A DNA stretch of 16,748 bases, taken from positions 1-16,748 of the forward strand of contig CAJJDL010000286.1 of the NCBI GenBank assembly GCA_905182935.1. The letters run 5' to 3'. Each line of letters begins with the position of its first letter. Position 1 is the first letter of the stretch. The DNA comes from an uncultured Nitrospinaceae bacterium. Its GTDB lineage: Bacteria; Nitrospinota; Nitrospinia; Nitrospinales; VA-1. Below are positions 1-6,861 of the stretch, in pieces. The notes under the pieces were generated by a model. It did no database searches, had not been told where the DNA came from, and saw only the letters and a program-made list of their open reading frames with translations. The translations under genes and the position numbers were made by a program.

Positions 1-1
1 T

Positions 2-106
2 AAAAGATTAAGAGATCCTAAGTTAAATACCCAAGAGTTTCATGCTTTGTATGCGGAGTTGACAAATGAAATAGAAAATACCAAGAAAGGAGCTAAGTTT
101 TATTGA
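2..106 (+). CDS. C-terminal end of an unrecognised protein (5' truncated)
   Basis: An open frame enters from the left edge and runs 34 codons to a TGA at 104-106. The visible tail is helical and charged, containing NTQEFHALYAELTNEIENTK and ending GAKFY. Queuine tRNA-ribosyltransferase (tgt) often precedes yajC, but this tail does not look like the Tgt C-terminus I know, so I assign no family. It could be a chance open frame, although the next stop-free stretch and amphipathic pattern look coding. The gene ends about 30 bases before the yajC promoter. Confidence 0.5.
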   Translation, partial: KRLRDPKLNTQEFHALYAELTNEIENTKKGAKFY

Positions 107-136
107 CCTGAGTGGACTAATTATTCTTTTAATAAA

Positions 137-165
137 TTGATAAATTTTAATGGATTTGATATAAG
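137..165 (+). promoter_or_regulatory. Sigma70-type promoter for yajC-secD-secF
   Basis: TTGATA at 137-142 and TATAAG at 160-165 are separated by 17 bases. A TGA triplet directly before the -10 element gives an extended -10. Both hexamers match consensus at five of six positions. The predicted start near 172 gives a leader of about 150 bases before yajC. The leader contains the dyad at 249-274. Confidence 0.6.
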
Positions 166-248
166 CGACTCTTTATATTTAATTCAGTTTGCCAATTTAG
201 AGTTTCTTGGTAACTATTTGTAATTCTGTGAAATACGGAATCGATTAA

Positions 249-274
249 TTTTTTGGAGGCTAACCTCCAAAAAA
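249..274. repeat. Perfect 11-bp inverted repeat in the yajC leader
   Basis: The arms TTTTTTGGAGG (249-259) and CCTCCAAAAAA (264-274) are exact reverse complements around a CTAA loop. As RNA this is a hairpin about 50 bases upstream of the yajC start. The U-run precedes and the A-run follows the GC stem on both strands, so it does not have the layout of an intrinsic terminator. The left arm contains a Shine-Dalgarno-like GGAGG that would be sequestered. Confidence 0.75.
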
Positions 275-325
275 ACAAGCTCTTTATTAAAATAGACACT
301 ATTTTATCCAACCAAAGGATTAATT

Positions 326-652
326 ATGCTGGACCTTGCATTTGCTATGGCACCATCGCCAGATGCCGCTGGACAAGGAGGAGGAAGTCTTCTTTCTCTT
401 TTACCACCGATGATCATGATGTTTCTGATTTTTTACTTCGTTTTAATCAGACCACAACAAAAGAAGCAAAAGGAAAGCCGTAAAATGCTTGATGATTTAA
501 AAGAAGGGGATAATGTGATCACACTGAGTGGAATTCATGGAACAATTAAAAAACTAAAAGATGATATCGTTGTATTGCAAATTGACAATAACGTACGTAT
601 CAAAATTAATCGAACTTCTATCGGAGTTACTAGGGAATCGAGTAAAGGCTAA
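326..652 (+). CDS. yajC: Preprotein translocase subunit YajC
   Basis: YajC is a small single-pass inner-membrane protein that associates with SecDF and the SecYEG channel. The 108-residue product has a short N-terminal segment, one membrane helix at about residues 22-41, the usual IRPQQKKQKE turn at the cytoplasmic face, and a small soluble domain containing the family pattern GDNVITLSGIHGTI at about residues 60-75. Length is typical. The ATG is preceded by AAAGGA at 314-319 with good spacing, so the start is well supported. It is the first gene of a tight yajC-secD-secF unit, with secD starting two bases after its stop. Confidence 0.95.
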   Translation: MLDLAFAMAPSPDAAGQGGGSLLSLLPPMIMMFLIFYFVLIRPQQKKQKESRKMLDDLKEGDNVITLSGIHGTIKKLKDDIVVLQIDNNVRIKINRTSIGVTRESSKG

Positions 653-654
653 AT

Positions 655-2211
655 ATGTTTATAAACCTTAAATGGAAAATTCCTTTAATCTTGTTCGTTA
701 TGTTGGGGGCGGTTTACTTGTCCTACCCTTTGAAGGATAAGATTGCGCTTGGTCTAGATCTGCAGGGGGGGATGCACTTGGTACTTGAAGTACAAACGGA
801 AAAAGCTGTTGAGGCTAGTTTGGAGCGTATTGCCGACGATATAAAGCGCGAAATTGAAAAAGAAGATTATGAAATAGACCGTGTTAGTGCGGACTACGAG
901 AATAAAACAGTGACAGTATTAATGGTTGATGCGATTGATCTTGAGGCTGTTGAAGAAATTATGGAAAGTTTTACCGCCTATTTAAAAAATGAAGGCAAGG
1001 TCCGTGAAGGCCGTGGATACCAATTTAGACTATCTAAAGAAGAAGAAACTAGGATTGAACAAAATGCTGTAAGCCAAGGTTTAGAAACTATTCGCAACAG
1101 GGTAGATCAGTTTGGTGTAGCCGAGCCGACTATACAAGCACAAGGTGATAGACGAATCCTTTTACAGTTACCTGGGATTAAGGATGCCGAACGAGCTATT
1201 AGGTTGATAGGTAAAACTGCTCGGCTTGAATTTAAGATAGTTGATGAATCTGTTAGTCCTCAGAGTGCTTTGAATGGGTCGTTACCTGATGGTGATGAAA
1301 TTTTATATAAACGTGAAGAAAACATAGAAACCGGTGAAGTAATCAAGACGCCTTTCCTTGTTAAAAAGCGAAGCGCCCTTACCGGAGAAAATTTGAGCGG
1401 TGCCAATGTTAATTATGACGGTGATTTTAACGAGCCATATGTTGCTATCACATTTAATAGTATTGGTGCTATTCAATTTCAGGAAGTCACACGAACTAAT
1501 GTCAAGAAACGTTTAGCAATCGTCCTAGATGGCAATGTTTTTTCTGCACCAACAATCCAAGAGGAAATTTCAGGAGGGCGGGCTCAAATCACGGGTCAAT
1601 TCACTACAGAAGAAGCACGTGACCTAGCAATTATATTAAGAGCGGGAGCTCTACCCGCGCCAGTAGTGATCCTTGAGAATAGGACGGTTGGTCCCTCACT
1701 TGGAAAAGACTCTATTGAACAGGGAGTTAATTCAATAATTTTAGGCGCTGTACTGGTTATTATATTTATAGCAATTTATTACAAACTTTCAGGTATCGTA
1801 TCCATTACAGCATTGATGTTGAATATTGTTTTATTACTTGGTGTACTTGCTTATTTTGGAGCAGCACTAACGCTTCCAGGAATTGCTGGAATGTTGCTTA
1901 CCGTGGGTATGGCTATAGACGCTAATGTCTTGATTTTTGAACGTATTCGCGAAGAAATACGAAATGGGAAAACAGCACGAGCTGCAATTGATGCGGGATA
2001 TGCTAAAGCTTTGAGCACCATTGTGGATGCTAACATAACAACCTTCATTGCGGCAGTCGTTTTGTTCCAGTTTGGAACGGGACCGATTAAAGGATTTGCA
2101 ATTACTCTGTGTATTGGTATTGCAGCTAGTATGTTTACTGCTGTATTTGTTAGTAGAGTAATTTTTGACAGCTTTATGAGTAGAAAAAAAGTATCTAACC
2201 TAAGTATTTAA
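655..2211 (+). CDS. secD: Protein translocase subunit SecD
   Basis: SecD forms with SecF an RND-like membrane complex that uses the proton gradient to pull preproteins through SecYEG on the periplasmic side. The 518-residue protein has membrane helix 1 at about 9-23, then the family motif LGLDLQGGMHLVLEV at 32-46. A large periplasmic domain follows (to about 350), including the VDQFGVAEPTIQ segment at 150-161. Five further helices make up the C-terminal part. The membrane acidic residue in GMAIDANVLIFERIREE is D422, matching the proton-path aspartate of the family. Nothing is missing. Spacing of two bases to yajC and ten to secF implies one transcript. Confidence 0.97.
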   Translation: MFINLKWKIPLILFVMLGAVYLSYPLKDKIALGLDLQGGMHLVLEVQTEKAVEASLERIADDIKREIEKEDYEIDRVSADYENKTVTVLMVDAIDLEAVEEIMESFTAYLKNEGKVREGRGYQFRLSKEEETRIEQNAVSQGLETIRNRVDQFGVAEPTIQAQGDRRILLQLPGIKDAERAIRLIGKTARLEFKIVDESVSPQSALNGSLPDGDEILYKREENIETGEVIKTPFLVKKRSALTGENLSGANVNYDGDFNEPYVAITFNSIGAIQFQEVTRTNVKKRLAIVLDGNVFSAPTIQEEISGGRAQITGQFTTEEARDLAIILRAGALPAPVVILENRTVGPSLGKDSIEQGVNSIILGAVLVIIFIAIYYKLSGIVSITALMLNIVLLLGVLAYFGAALTLPGIAGMLLTVGMAIDANVLIFERIREEIRNGKTARAAIDAGYAKALSTIVDANITTFIAAVVLFQFGTGPIKGFAITLCIGIAASMFTAVFVSRVIFDSFMSRKKVSNLSI

Positions 2212-2221
2212 GAAAGCAAAT

Positions 2222-3127
2222 ATGGAAATTTTTAAGCGCGTTACTGAATATAACTTTATGGCCAAAAAGACATTGGCCATTGTTTTATCAAGTGTAGTTA
2301 TTTTGGTGGGGATTATCTCGATGATAACCCATGGAGGCTTAAAATATGGCATTGATTTTGATGGTGGTACTTTGGTGCAACTTAAATTTAAAACTCCACC
2401 AGCTATTGAAGATTTGCGAGATGGGTTAAAAACAATAGGATTGGGAGATAGTACAATTCAGGAGTTTGGTTCGAAAAACCATATATTAATTCGGGTGGAA
2501 AAATCTGAAGAAAAGCTTGAGGAGATTGGTTCAAAAGTAAAGAATAGTCTTATTGGAAAATTTCAAGCAGATGATATTTTGGTAGAACGAGTCGAAATGG
2601 TTGGTCCTAAGGTGGGAAAAGATTTACGTGAAAAAGCTATTCTTTCCATTATTTATGCAATTATTGGAATTGTAATTTATATATCGTGGCGTTTTGAGTT
2701 GCAATACGCTATCGCAGCTATTATTGCACTCGTTCATGATGTGCTAGTTACTATGGGAGCATTTTCTCTTGCAGATAAGGAGTTTACATTGGTAATTGTC
2801 GCAGCTTTTCTGACTATCATTGGGTACTCACTTAACGATACCATTGTTGTTTTTGACCGAATTCGAGAGAACATGCGTCGTAAGGGGAAAACTTCTTTCG
2901 CCGATGTTATCAATATGAGTATTAATCAAACTCTTAGCAGAACAATCCTCACTTCCGGGACAACGTTGTTAGTAGTTGTTGCATTATTTTTTCGTGGCGG
3001 TGAAATTATTCATGACTTTTCATTTGCTTTAATAGTAGGTGTTGTTGTAGGAACCTATTCTTCGATTTTTATTGCTAGTGTTTTCCTTGTTTATTGGGAA
3101 AACCGAACAATTAGCAAGCGTGCCTGA
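2222..3127 (+). CDS. secF: Protein translocase subunit SecF
   Basis: SecF is the smaller partner of SecD. The 301-residue protein has helix 1 at about 17-36, then the SecF signature YGIDFDGGTLVQLKF at 42-56. A short periplasmic domain runs to about 135, followed by five helices. The sequence GYSLNDTIVVFDRIREN at 201-217 carries the conserved membrane aspartate D206 of the RND core. Length is normal for an unfused SecF. It is the last gene of the yajC-secDF unit. The 131 bases downstream hold no clear terminator, so some transcription may continue into the zinc-ribbon gene. Confidence 0.97.
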   Translation: MEIFKRVTEYNFMAKKTLAIVLSSVVILVGIISMITHGGLKYGIDFDGGTLVQLKFKTPPAIEDLRDGLKTIGLGDSTIQEFGSKNHILIRVEKSEEKLEEIGSKVKNSLIGKFQADDILVERVEMVGPKVGKDLREKAILSIIYAIIGIVIYISWRFELQYAIAAIIALVHDVLVTMGAFSLADKEFTLVIVAAFLTIIGYSLNDTIVVFDRIRENMRRKGKTSFADVINMSINQTLSRTILTSGTTLLVVVALFFRGGEIIHDFSFALIVGVVVGTYSSIFIASVFLVYWENRTISKRA

Positions 3128-3258
3128 TAAATTTGCTACGTTACGTCTTCTTTAATAGTTTGCTTTCACTTAGGCACCGTGATAAATTTTGGCAATTCTT
3201 TAATAAGCAAGTAGATACTTATGGGTTATTTCCCTGACAGTCTGAGGCTATTAATTTC

Positions 3259-3987
3259 ATGAACCCCCAATTAAAAAGTTTAATTCAACTTCAAAAAATA
3301 GATAACGAAATTGTTGAATTAGAGCGAGGAAAAGCTGCTATTCCACAACAAATAGAATCTGGTAAGGCAGGGATTAAGGAAAAACAAGCTCAGTTAAAGA
3401 AAGCTCAGGATACTCTTACAGAGTTACAAAAAAAACGTAAAGACTTGGAAAACGATGTCATTATTGAAAATGATCATATCGCCAAAACTAAAACAAAGCT
3501 CGGCTTAGTGAAGACCAATAAGGAGTATAGTGCAATTTTGTCAGAAGTTGATACGGTGAAAGAAAAAATTTTAATTCTTGAAGATCAAGAGTTGGAGTTG
3601 ATGGAAGTCCTTGAGAGAAAAGAGAAAGAGCTGCCTTCTCTTAAATCCAATTGTAAGGAGCAAGAAGAAATTTTTAATACGTATAAACTTAAAAAAGAGG
3701 CTGAGGCCGAACGCACTGAAAAAGAACTAGAAATTATCCGTCCAAGGCGTTCTCAAATCGGGAGCTCTCTTGATGCCAAGTTATTGGGGCAATATAATAA
3801 ACTTTTTAAAGCTCGAGATGGACTAGTTGTTGTATTAGTCCATGAAGATATATGCCAAGGTTGTCATCAAAAAATTCTTCCCCAACAGGTGATCGATGTA
3901 AAGATGGGAGAAACTGTCAACAGTTGTGAACAGTGTTTACGTATTCTTTATTGGGAAGAAACAAATGAAAGCGCGGTGCCGAAGTAA
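3259..3987 (+). CDS. Coiled-coil C4 zinc-ribbon protein (COG1579 / DUF164 family)
   Basis: This 242-residue protein has a long Lys/Glu-rich coiled-coil hairpin at about residues 10-165, with the family segment KTNKEYSAILSEVD at 85-98 near its turn. A C-terminal zinc ribbon has CxxC pairs C199/C202 and C223/C226. Members of the family are soluble proteins proposed to bind nucleic acid or to act as coiled-coil adaptors (FlgZ/HP0958 of Helicobacter is one). The exact role here is not deducible. A GAGG lies about 11 bases before the ATG. The last Lys codon and the TAA lie inside the 5' strand of helix P1 of rnpB, so mRNA and RNase P RNA overlap on the same strand. Confidence 0.88.
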   Translation: MNPQLKSLIQLQKIDNEIVELERGKAAIPQQIESGKAGIKEKQAQLKKAQDTLTELQKKRKDLENDVIIENDHIAKTKTKLGLVKTNKEYSAILSEVDTVKEKILILEDQELELMEVLERKEKELPSLKSNCKEQEEIFNTYKLKKEAEAERTEKELEIIRPRRSQIGSSLDAKLLGQYNKLFKARDGLVVVLVHEDICQGCHQKILPQQVIDVKMGETVNSCEQCLRILYWEETNESAVPK

Positions 3988-4376
3988 ACTGGGTGATCGC
4001 TGTCCCGACTATTGAGTTGGGAGAGAGGAAAGTCCGGGCTCCATAGAGCAGGATACTCCGTAACGCGGAGTGGGGGTGACCTCAAGGAAAGTGCAACAGA
4101 AAAGATACAGCCTACCCGGTTAAAGGGCAACTGATTTCCGGCGGCAAAGGTGAAAAGGTGAGGTAAGAGCTCACCAGTATTGTCGGTGACGGCAGTAGCT
4201 TGGCAAACCCTATCCGGAGCAAGATCAAATAGGAAAGTGTTTGAGGATGGCTCGTCCAAAACTTTCGGGTTGATTGCTCGAGCCTGTTGGTAACGACAGG
4301 CCTAGATTGATGATCACCAATTCTTTTATGGGTTTACCTGTTAAAGAAGAACAGAACCCGGCTTATAGTTTACTTC
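3981..4376 (+). ncRNA. rnpB: RNase P RNA (type A)
   Basis: This is the catalytic RNA that removes tRNA 5' leaders. P1 is an exact 10-bp pairing of GAAGTAAACT (3981-3990) with AGTTTACTTC (4367-4376). P2 pairs GGTGATC (3992-3998) with GATCACC (4312-4318). P3 is a short hairpin at 4003-4019. The conserved block GAGGAAAGTCCGGGCTCC lies at 4025-4042. P4 pairs AAG/CCGGG with CCCGG/CTT around 4357-4364, leaving the conserved bulged U at 4033. P18 (4282-4301) has a GTAA tetraloop. The 3' block ACAGAACCCGGCTTAT (4351-4366) matches E. coli closely. The predicted RNA is about 396 bases. No good promoter is visible just upstream, so it may be processed from a longer transcript or use a promoter inside the zinc-ribbon gene. 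Confidence 0.95.
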
Positions 4377-4529
4377 GACCGCGTAATTTAATGCTATGGT
4401 TGGCTCTACTACTTCCTTAGGATCCCATGATTTTAATTCGAAAGTGACCCAAGGGTTAGAGGATTATCATACTTAAAGAGTTAATTTAATTTCTCGTTTG
4501 GATCTCAATAGACATTCACTTGCAGATGT

Positions 4530-4593
4530 AAATTAAACTTTCAAACTAGAATAAACTCTGGTTACGTTGGAGATATCTCTAGTTTTTTAATTT
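4530..4593. terminator. Probable bidirectional terminator hairpin between rnpB and gatA
   Basis: The outer arms AAATTAAA (4530-4537) and TTTAATTT (4586-4593), and the next arms AAACTAGA (4543-4550) and TCTAGTTT (4578-4585), are exact complements. A weaker inner stem (CTCTGG with TTGGAG) caps the structure. A run of six T at 4583-4588 follows on the plus strand. Convergent rnpB and gatA both end toward it. The stem is AT-rich, so efficiency is uncertain. Confidence 0.5.
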
Positions 4594-4635
4594 ATTCATG
4601 TTTTAAAAAAATCTAAAGATTACTAAATAACGATT

Positions 4636-6090
4636 TTATAGAGGCGGTTGCTGGAGGTGGTGGTCAGTATTTTTTTGAAAATGGTGACCTACTGCAATTA
4701 GGCTTTCTTCATCAAAGTGTCTACTCATTAATTGAAGTCCAATGGGCATACCGTCTGTTTTTGAAATTCCGCAAGGGATTGCAATTCCTGGAATACCTGC
4801 TAGGTTAGCTGATATGGTATAGATGTCAGAAAGATACATCTTGATAGGGTCATCTATACGTTCTTTAAGTTTGAATGCCGTTACTGGCGAATTGGGAGCG
4901 ACAATAACATCGCATTGATTAAAAGCATTTTCAAAGTCCTGTTTAATTAGAGTACGGACTTTTTGCCCTTTTAAATAATAGGCGTCGTAGTAACCCGAAC
5001 TAAGAACAAAGGTTCCTAGCATTATACGGCGTTTCACTTCCTCTCCAAATCCATCTTGCCTAGTATTCATATACATTTCTAGTAAATTGTCTGATTTTTT
5101 TGATCGATAGCCATATTTCACTCCATCATATCGAGAGAGGTTGGTACTAGCTTCAGCAGAGGCAATAATATAATAGGTTGCGACCGAGTACTTTAGGTGA
5201 GGCAATGAAACCTCTACCTTTTCCACTCCAAGGGATTCAAGAGTTTTAATAGCCTCTTCCACGGATTTTTCAACTTCGGAGTCAATTCCTGATGTGAAGT
5301 ATTCTTTTGGGATCCCCATTTTAAGACCGGATAGACTTCGGTCTAATCCTTTCATAAAATCGGGTCGCTCAACATTGGCCGAAGTAGAGTCCTTTGGGTC
5401 ATTCCCAGCTATTACATTCATCAAAAGCGCGGAATCTGCCACTGTTTTGGTCATAGGGCCAATTTGATCCAGGGAAGATGCAAATGCGACAAGGCCAAAA
5501 CGGGATACTCTCCCATATGTTGGTTTGAGTCCAGTTATGCCACAGAAATTAGCAGGCTGGCGAATTGATCCACCCGTATCGCTTCCCAATGCAGCAAGAC
5601 ATTCGTGCGCAGCAACAGCTGCTGCAGAGCCGCCGCTGGAACCACCAGGAATTCGTTGCAGGTCCCATGGGTTCATAGTTGGGTGATGCCAAGAATTTTC
5701 TGTGGACGAACCCATGGCAAACTCATCCATATTGGTTTTTCCTAAGATTACTGCCCCAGCTTTTTTAAGTCGATTGACCACGGTGGCATCGTATGGAGAG
5801 ATGAACTGGTCAAGCATTTTTGATGAGCAAGTGGTGCGTACATTCTGCATGCAAATAAGGTCTTTTAAAGCTATTGGAATACCAAGAAGAGGGGCATTAC
5901 TACCCGCACCTAGATTTTTATCAGCTTCCTGTGCTTGTTTGAGGGCTATGTCTCGAGTGAGGTGAACATAAGCTTGAACTTTTGGTTCCACGTCACTAAT
6001 ACGCTTATATATCGCTTCTGTAAGTTCTACGGAAGAGTATTTTTTTTTCTGTAAATCATCTTTTGCTTGAAGGATTGTTTTTCTATGCAT
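4636..6090 (-). CDS. gatA: Asp-tRNA(Asn)/Glu-tRNA(Gln) amidotransferase subunit A
   Basis: GatA is the glutaminase subunit that releases ammonia for conversion of misacylated Glu-tRNA(Gln) or Asp-tRNA(Asn) in the GatCAB complex. The 484-residue protein has the amidase-signature fold. The Ser-cisSer-Lys triad is visible as K76 in [11 protein letters not shown]151 in [13 protein letters not shown] and S175 in [12 protein letters not shown]. Length is typical. The ATG lies eight bases after the gatC stop, with no clear Shine-Dalgarno sequence, which suggests translational coupling. gatB, which binds the tRNA and performs transamidation, is not in this window. Confidence 0.97.
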   Translation of the reverse strand: MHRKTILQAKDDLQKKKYSSVELTEAIYKRISDVEPKVQAYVHLTRDIALKQAQEADKNLGAGSNAPLLGIPIALKDLICMQNVRTTCSSKMLDQFISPYDATVVNRLKKAGAVILGKTNMDEFAMGSSTENSWHHPTMNPWDLQRIPGGSSGGSAAAVAAHECLAALGSDTGGSIRQPANFCGITGLKPTYGRVSRFGLVAFASSLDQIGPMTKTVADSALLMNVIAGNDPKDSTSANVERPDFMKGLDRSLSGLKMGIPKEYFTSGIDSEVEKSVEEAIKTLESLGVEKVEVSLPHLKYSVATYYIIASAEASTNLSRYDGVKYGYRSKKSDNLLEMYMNTRQDGFGEEVKRRIMLGTFVLSSGYYDAYYLKGQKVRTLIKQDFENAFNQCDVIVAPNSPVTAFKLKERIDDPIKMYLSDIYTISANLAGIPGIAIPCGISKTDGMPIGLQLMSRHFDEESLIAVGHHFQKNTDHHLQQPPL

Positions 6091-6098
6091 AAGCCGGG

Positions 6099-6377
6099 TC
6101 AGATAATCTTTGGGACTTCATAATGGCCTTTATTACTAGAGGGCGAAGCGGCTAAATAATTTATGTCAGCAGAATCTAAAACAATATCTTCACGAAAGAC
6201 ATTTTGGACGGGAAGGATATGAGAAGTTGGTTCAATATTTGTTGTGTCCAATTCATTGAGTTTATCTATGTACTCAATAACTTGCTCTAAGTATAAAACT
6301 ATTTTAGTGCTTTCGGTTTCTGTGAGTTTGAGCCGAGAGAGTTTTGCGATTTTATTGATATCTATTTTATCTGACAT
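6099..6377 (-). CDS. gatC: Asp-tRNA(Asn)/Glu-tRNA(Gln) amidotransferase subunit C
   Basis: GatC is the small subunit that wraps around and stabilises GatA in the GatCAB complex. The 92-residue product has the usual start ([18 protein letters not shown]) and the middle segment [25 protein letters not shown] typical of the family, followed by a C-terminal tail beginning NVFREDIV. It sits 30 bases after the small basic gene and eight before gatA. No Shine-Dalgarno-like sequence is seen before the ATG. Confidence 0.93.
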   Translation of the reverse strand: MSDKIDINKIAKLSRLKLTETESTKIVLYLEQVIEYIDKLNELDTTNIEPTSHILPVQNVFREDIVLDSADINYLAASPSSNKGHYEVPKII

Positions 6378-6407
6378 TTTGAATTGCAGAGAGGTTTAGC
6401 GAGAGAA

Positions 6408-6632
6408 TTAAGCTGCGACCGCCGATTTGCGTTCTTTCTTAGGTTTCTTTTTCTCTTCTTTCATTTTTTCTGTGGCATTTATTTTTGCTACTTTACGTTT
6501 TAGGCGTTTTACTTTTTTTAGTTTTTGCCTAGCCGCAAGATCATTTTTTGGATCTTCAGATTTTTTTGCTGTTTCGGAGAATTCTGTTTTAGCTTTTTTG
6601 ATGTGTGTTTTTAGTTGGTCTAAAGTTGCCAT
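6408..6632 (-). CDS. Small Lys-rich basic protein, function unknown
   Basis: I do not recognise this 74-residue protein. From the chosen ATG it has 22 Lys and 4 Arg against 10 acidic residues, with no Cys, Trp or Tyr. The first part (MATLDQLKTHIKKAKTEF) looks helical. The stretch 35-50 (RQKLKKVKRLKRKVAK) is strongly basic, and the tail is Lys/Glu-rich, ending KSAVAA. A nucleic-acid or ribosome-binding role is a guess from charge alone. An upstream in-frame TTG would add three residues (MEV), with AGAGG just before it; I prefer the ATG. It is the first gene after a strong promoter and 30 bases before gatC, so it probably heads the gatCA operon. Overlapping plus-strand frames look like shadows. 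Confidence 0.65.
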   Translation of the reverse strand: MATLDQLKTHIKKAKTEFSETAKKSEDPKNDLAARQKLKKVKRLKRKVAKINATEKMKEEKKKPKKERKSAVAA

Positions 6633-6673
6633 AACTTCCAATCGCCTCTGGTAAAATTTAAGGGAAACAAAAA

Positions 6674-6702
6674 TTTATAGCAAATTTTTTTTAAAATCAC
6701 AA
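6674..6702 (-). promoter_or_regulatory. Extended -10 promoter for the small basic gene-gatC-gatA
   Basis: Read on the minus strand, TTGTGA (6697-6702) and TATAAA (6674-6679) are 17 bases apart, with TGC immediately before the -10 element. The predicted start near 6667 leaves a leader of about 35 bases before the small basic gene. It lies after the end of rnr, so rnr and gatCA are probably separate units. Confidence 0.6.
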
Positions 6703-6861
6703 CCTGAAAAGCTTATTTTTGAGACTTTCTCTCAATATTTAGGCATTGAGTCTTACCCCTTTTTGATATTATAGATGATTTAAACGAGGGTAATAAGGCG
6801 AATTAAGACATAATTGATTCCAGTAATTTAGAAAATATAAACCATGATATTTTTAAAGTGT

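Noticed and set aside
249..274. Hairpin before yajC as an intrinsic terminator of the upstream gene
   Set aside because: On both strands the U-run lies 5' and the A-run 3' of the GC stem, the opposite of a terminator.
253..483. 76-codon plus-strand frame overlapping the start of yajC
   Set aside because: It begins at a TTG inside the leader hairpin and its second half is out of frame with the clear YajC product. The protein looks like no family and is a shadow.
3128..3258. Promoter for the zinc-ribbon gene (TTGCTT/TAAATT or TTGGCA/TAGATA)
   Set aside because: Each pair matches consensus poorly in at least one element, so neither was listed as a feature.
3948..4259. 103-codon minus-strand frame across the start of rnpB
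   Set aside because: It is antisense to strongly conserved RNase P RNA, whose base pairing fully explains the sequence.
6427..6654. Phe-rich plus-strand frame opposite the small basic gene
   Set aside because: A Phe/Ser-rich translation is what the complement of Lys-rich coding DNA gives. Promoter position and operon context favour the minus strand.
6722..6753. Possible hairpin downstream of rnr (AGACT/AGTCT with CAAT/ATTG)
   Set aside because: The stem is short and interrupted by a 6-base bulge, and no U-run follows on the minus strand, so I do not call it a terminator.
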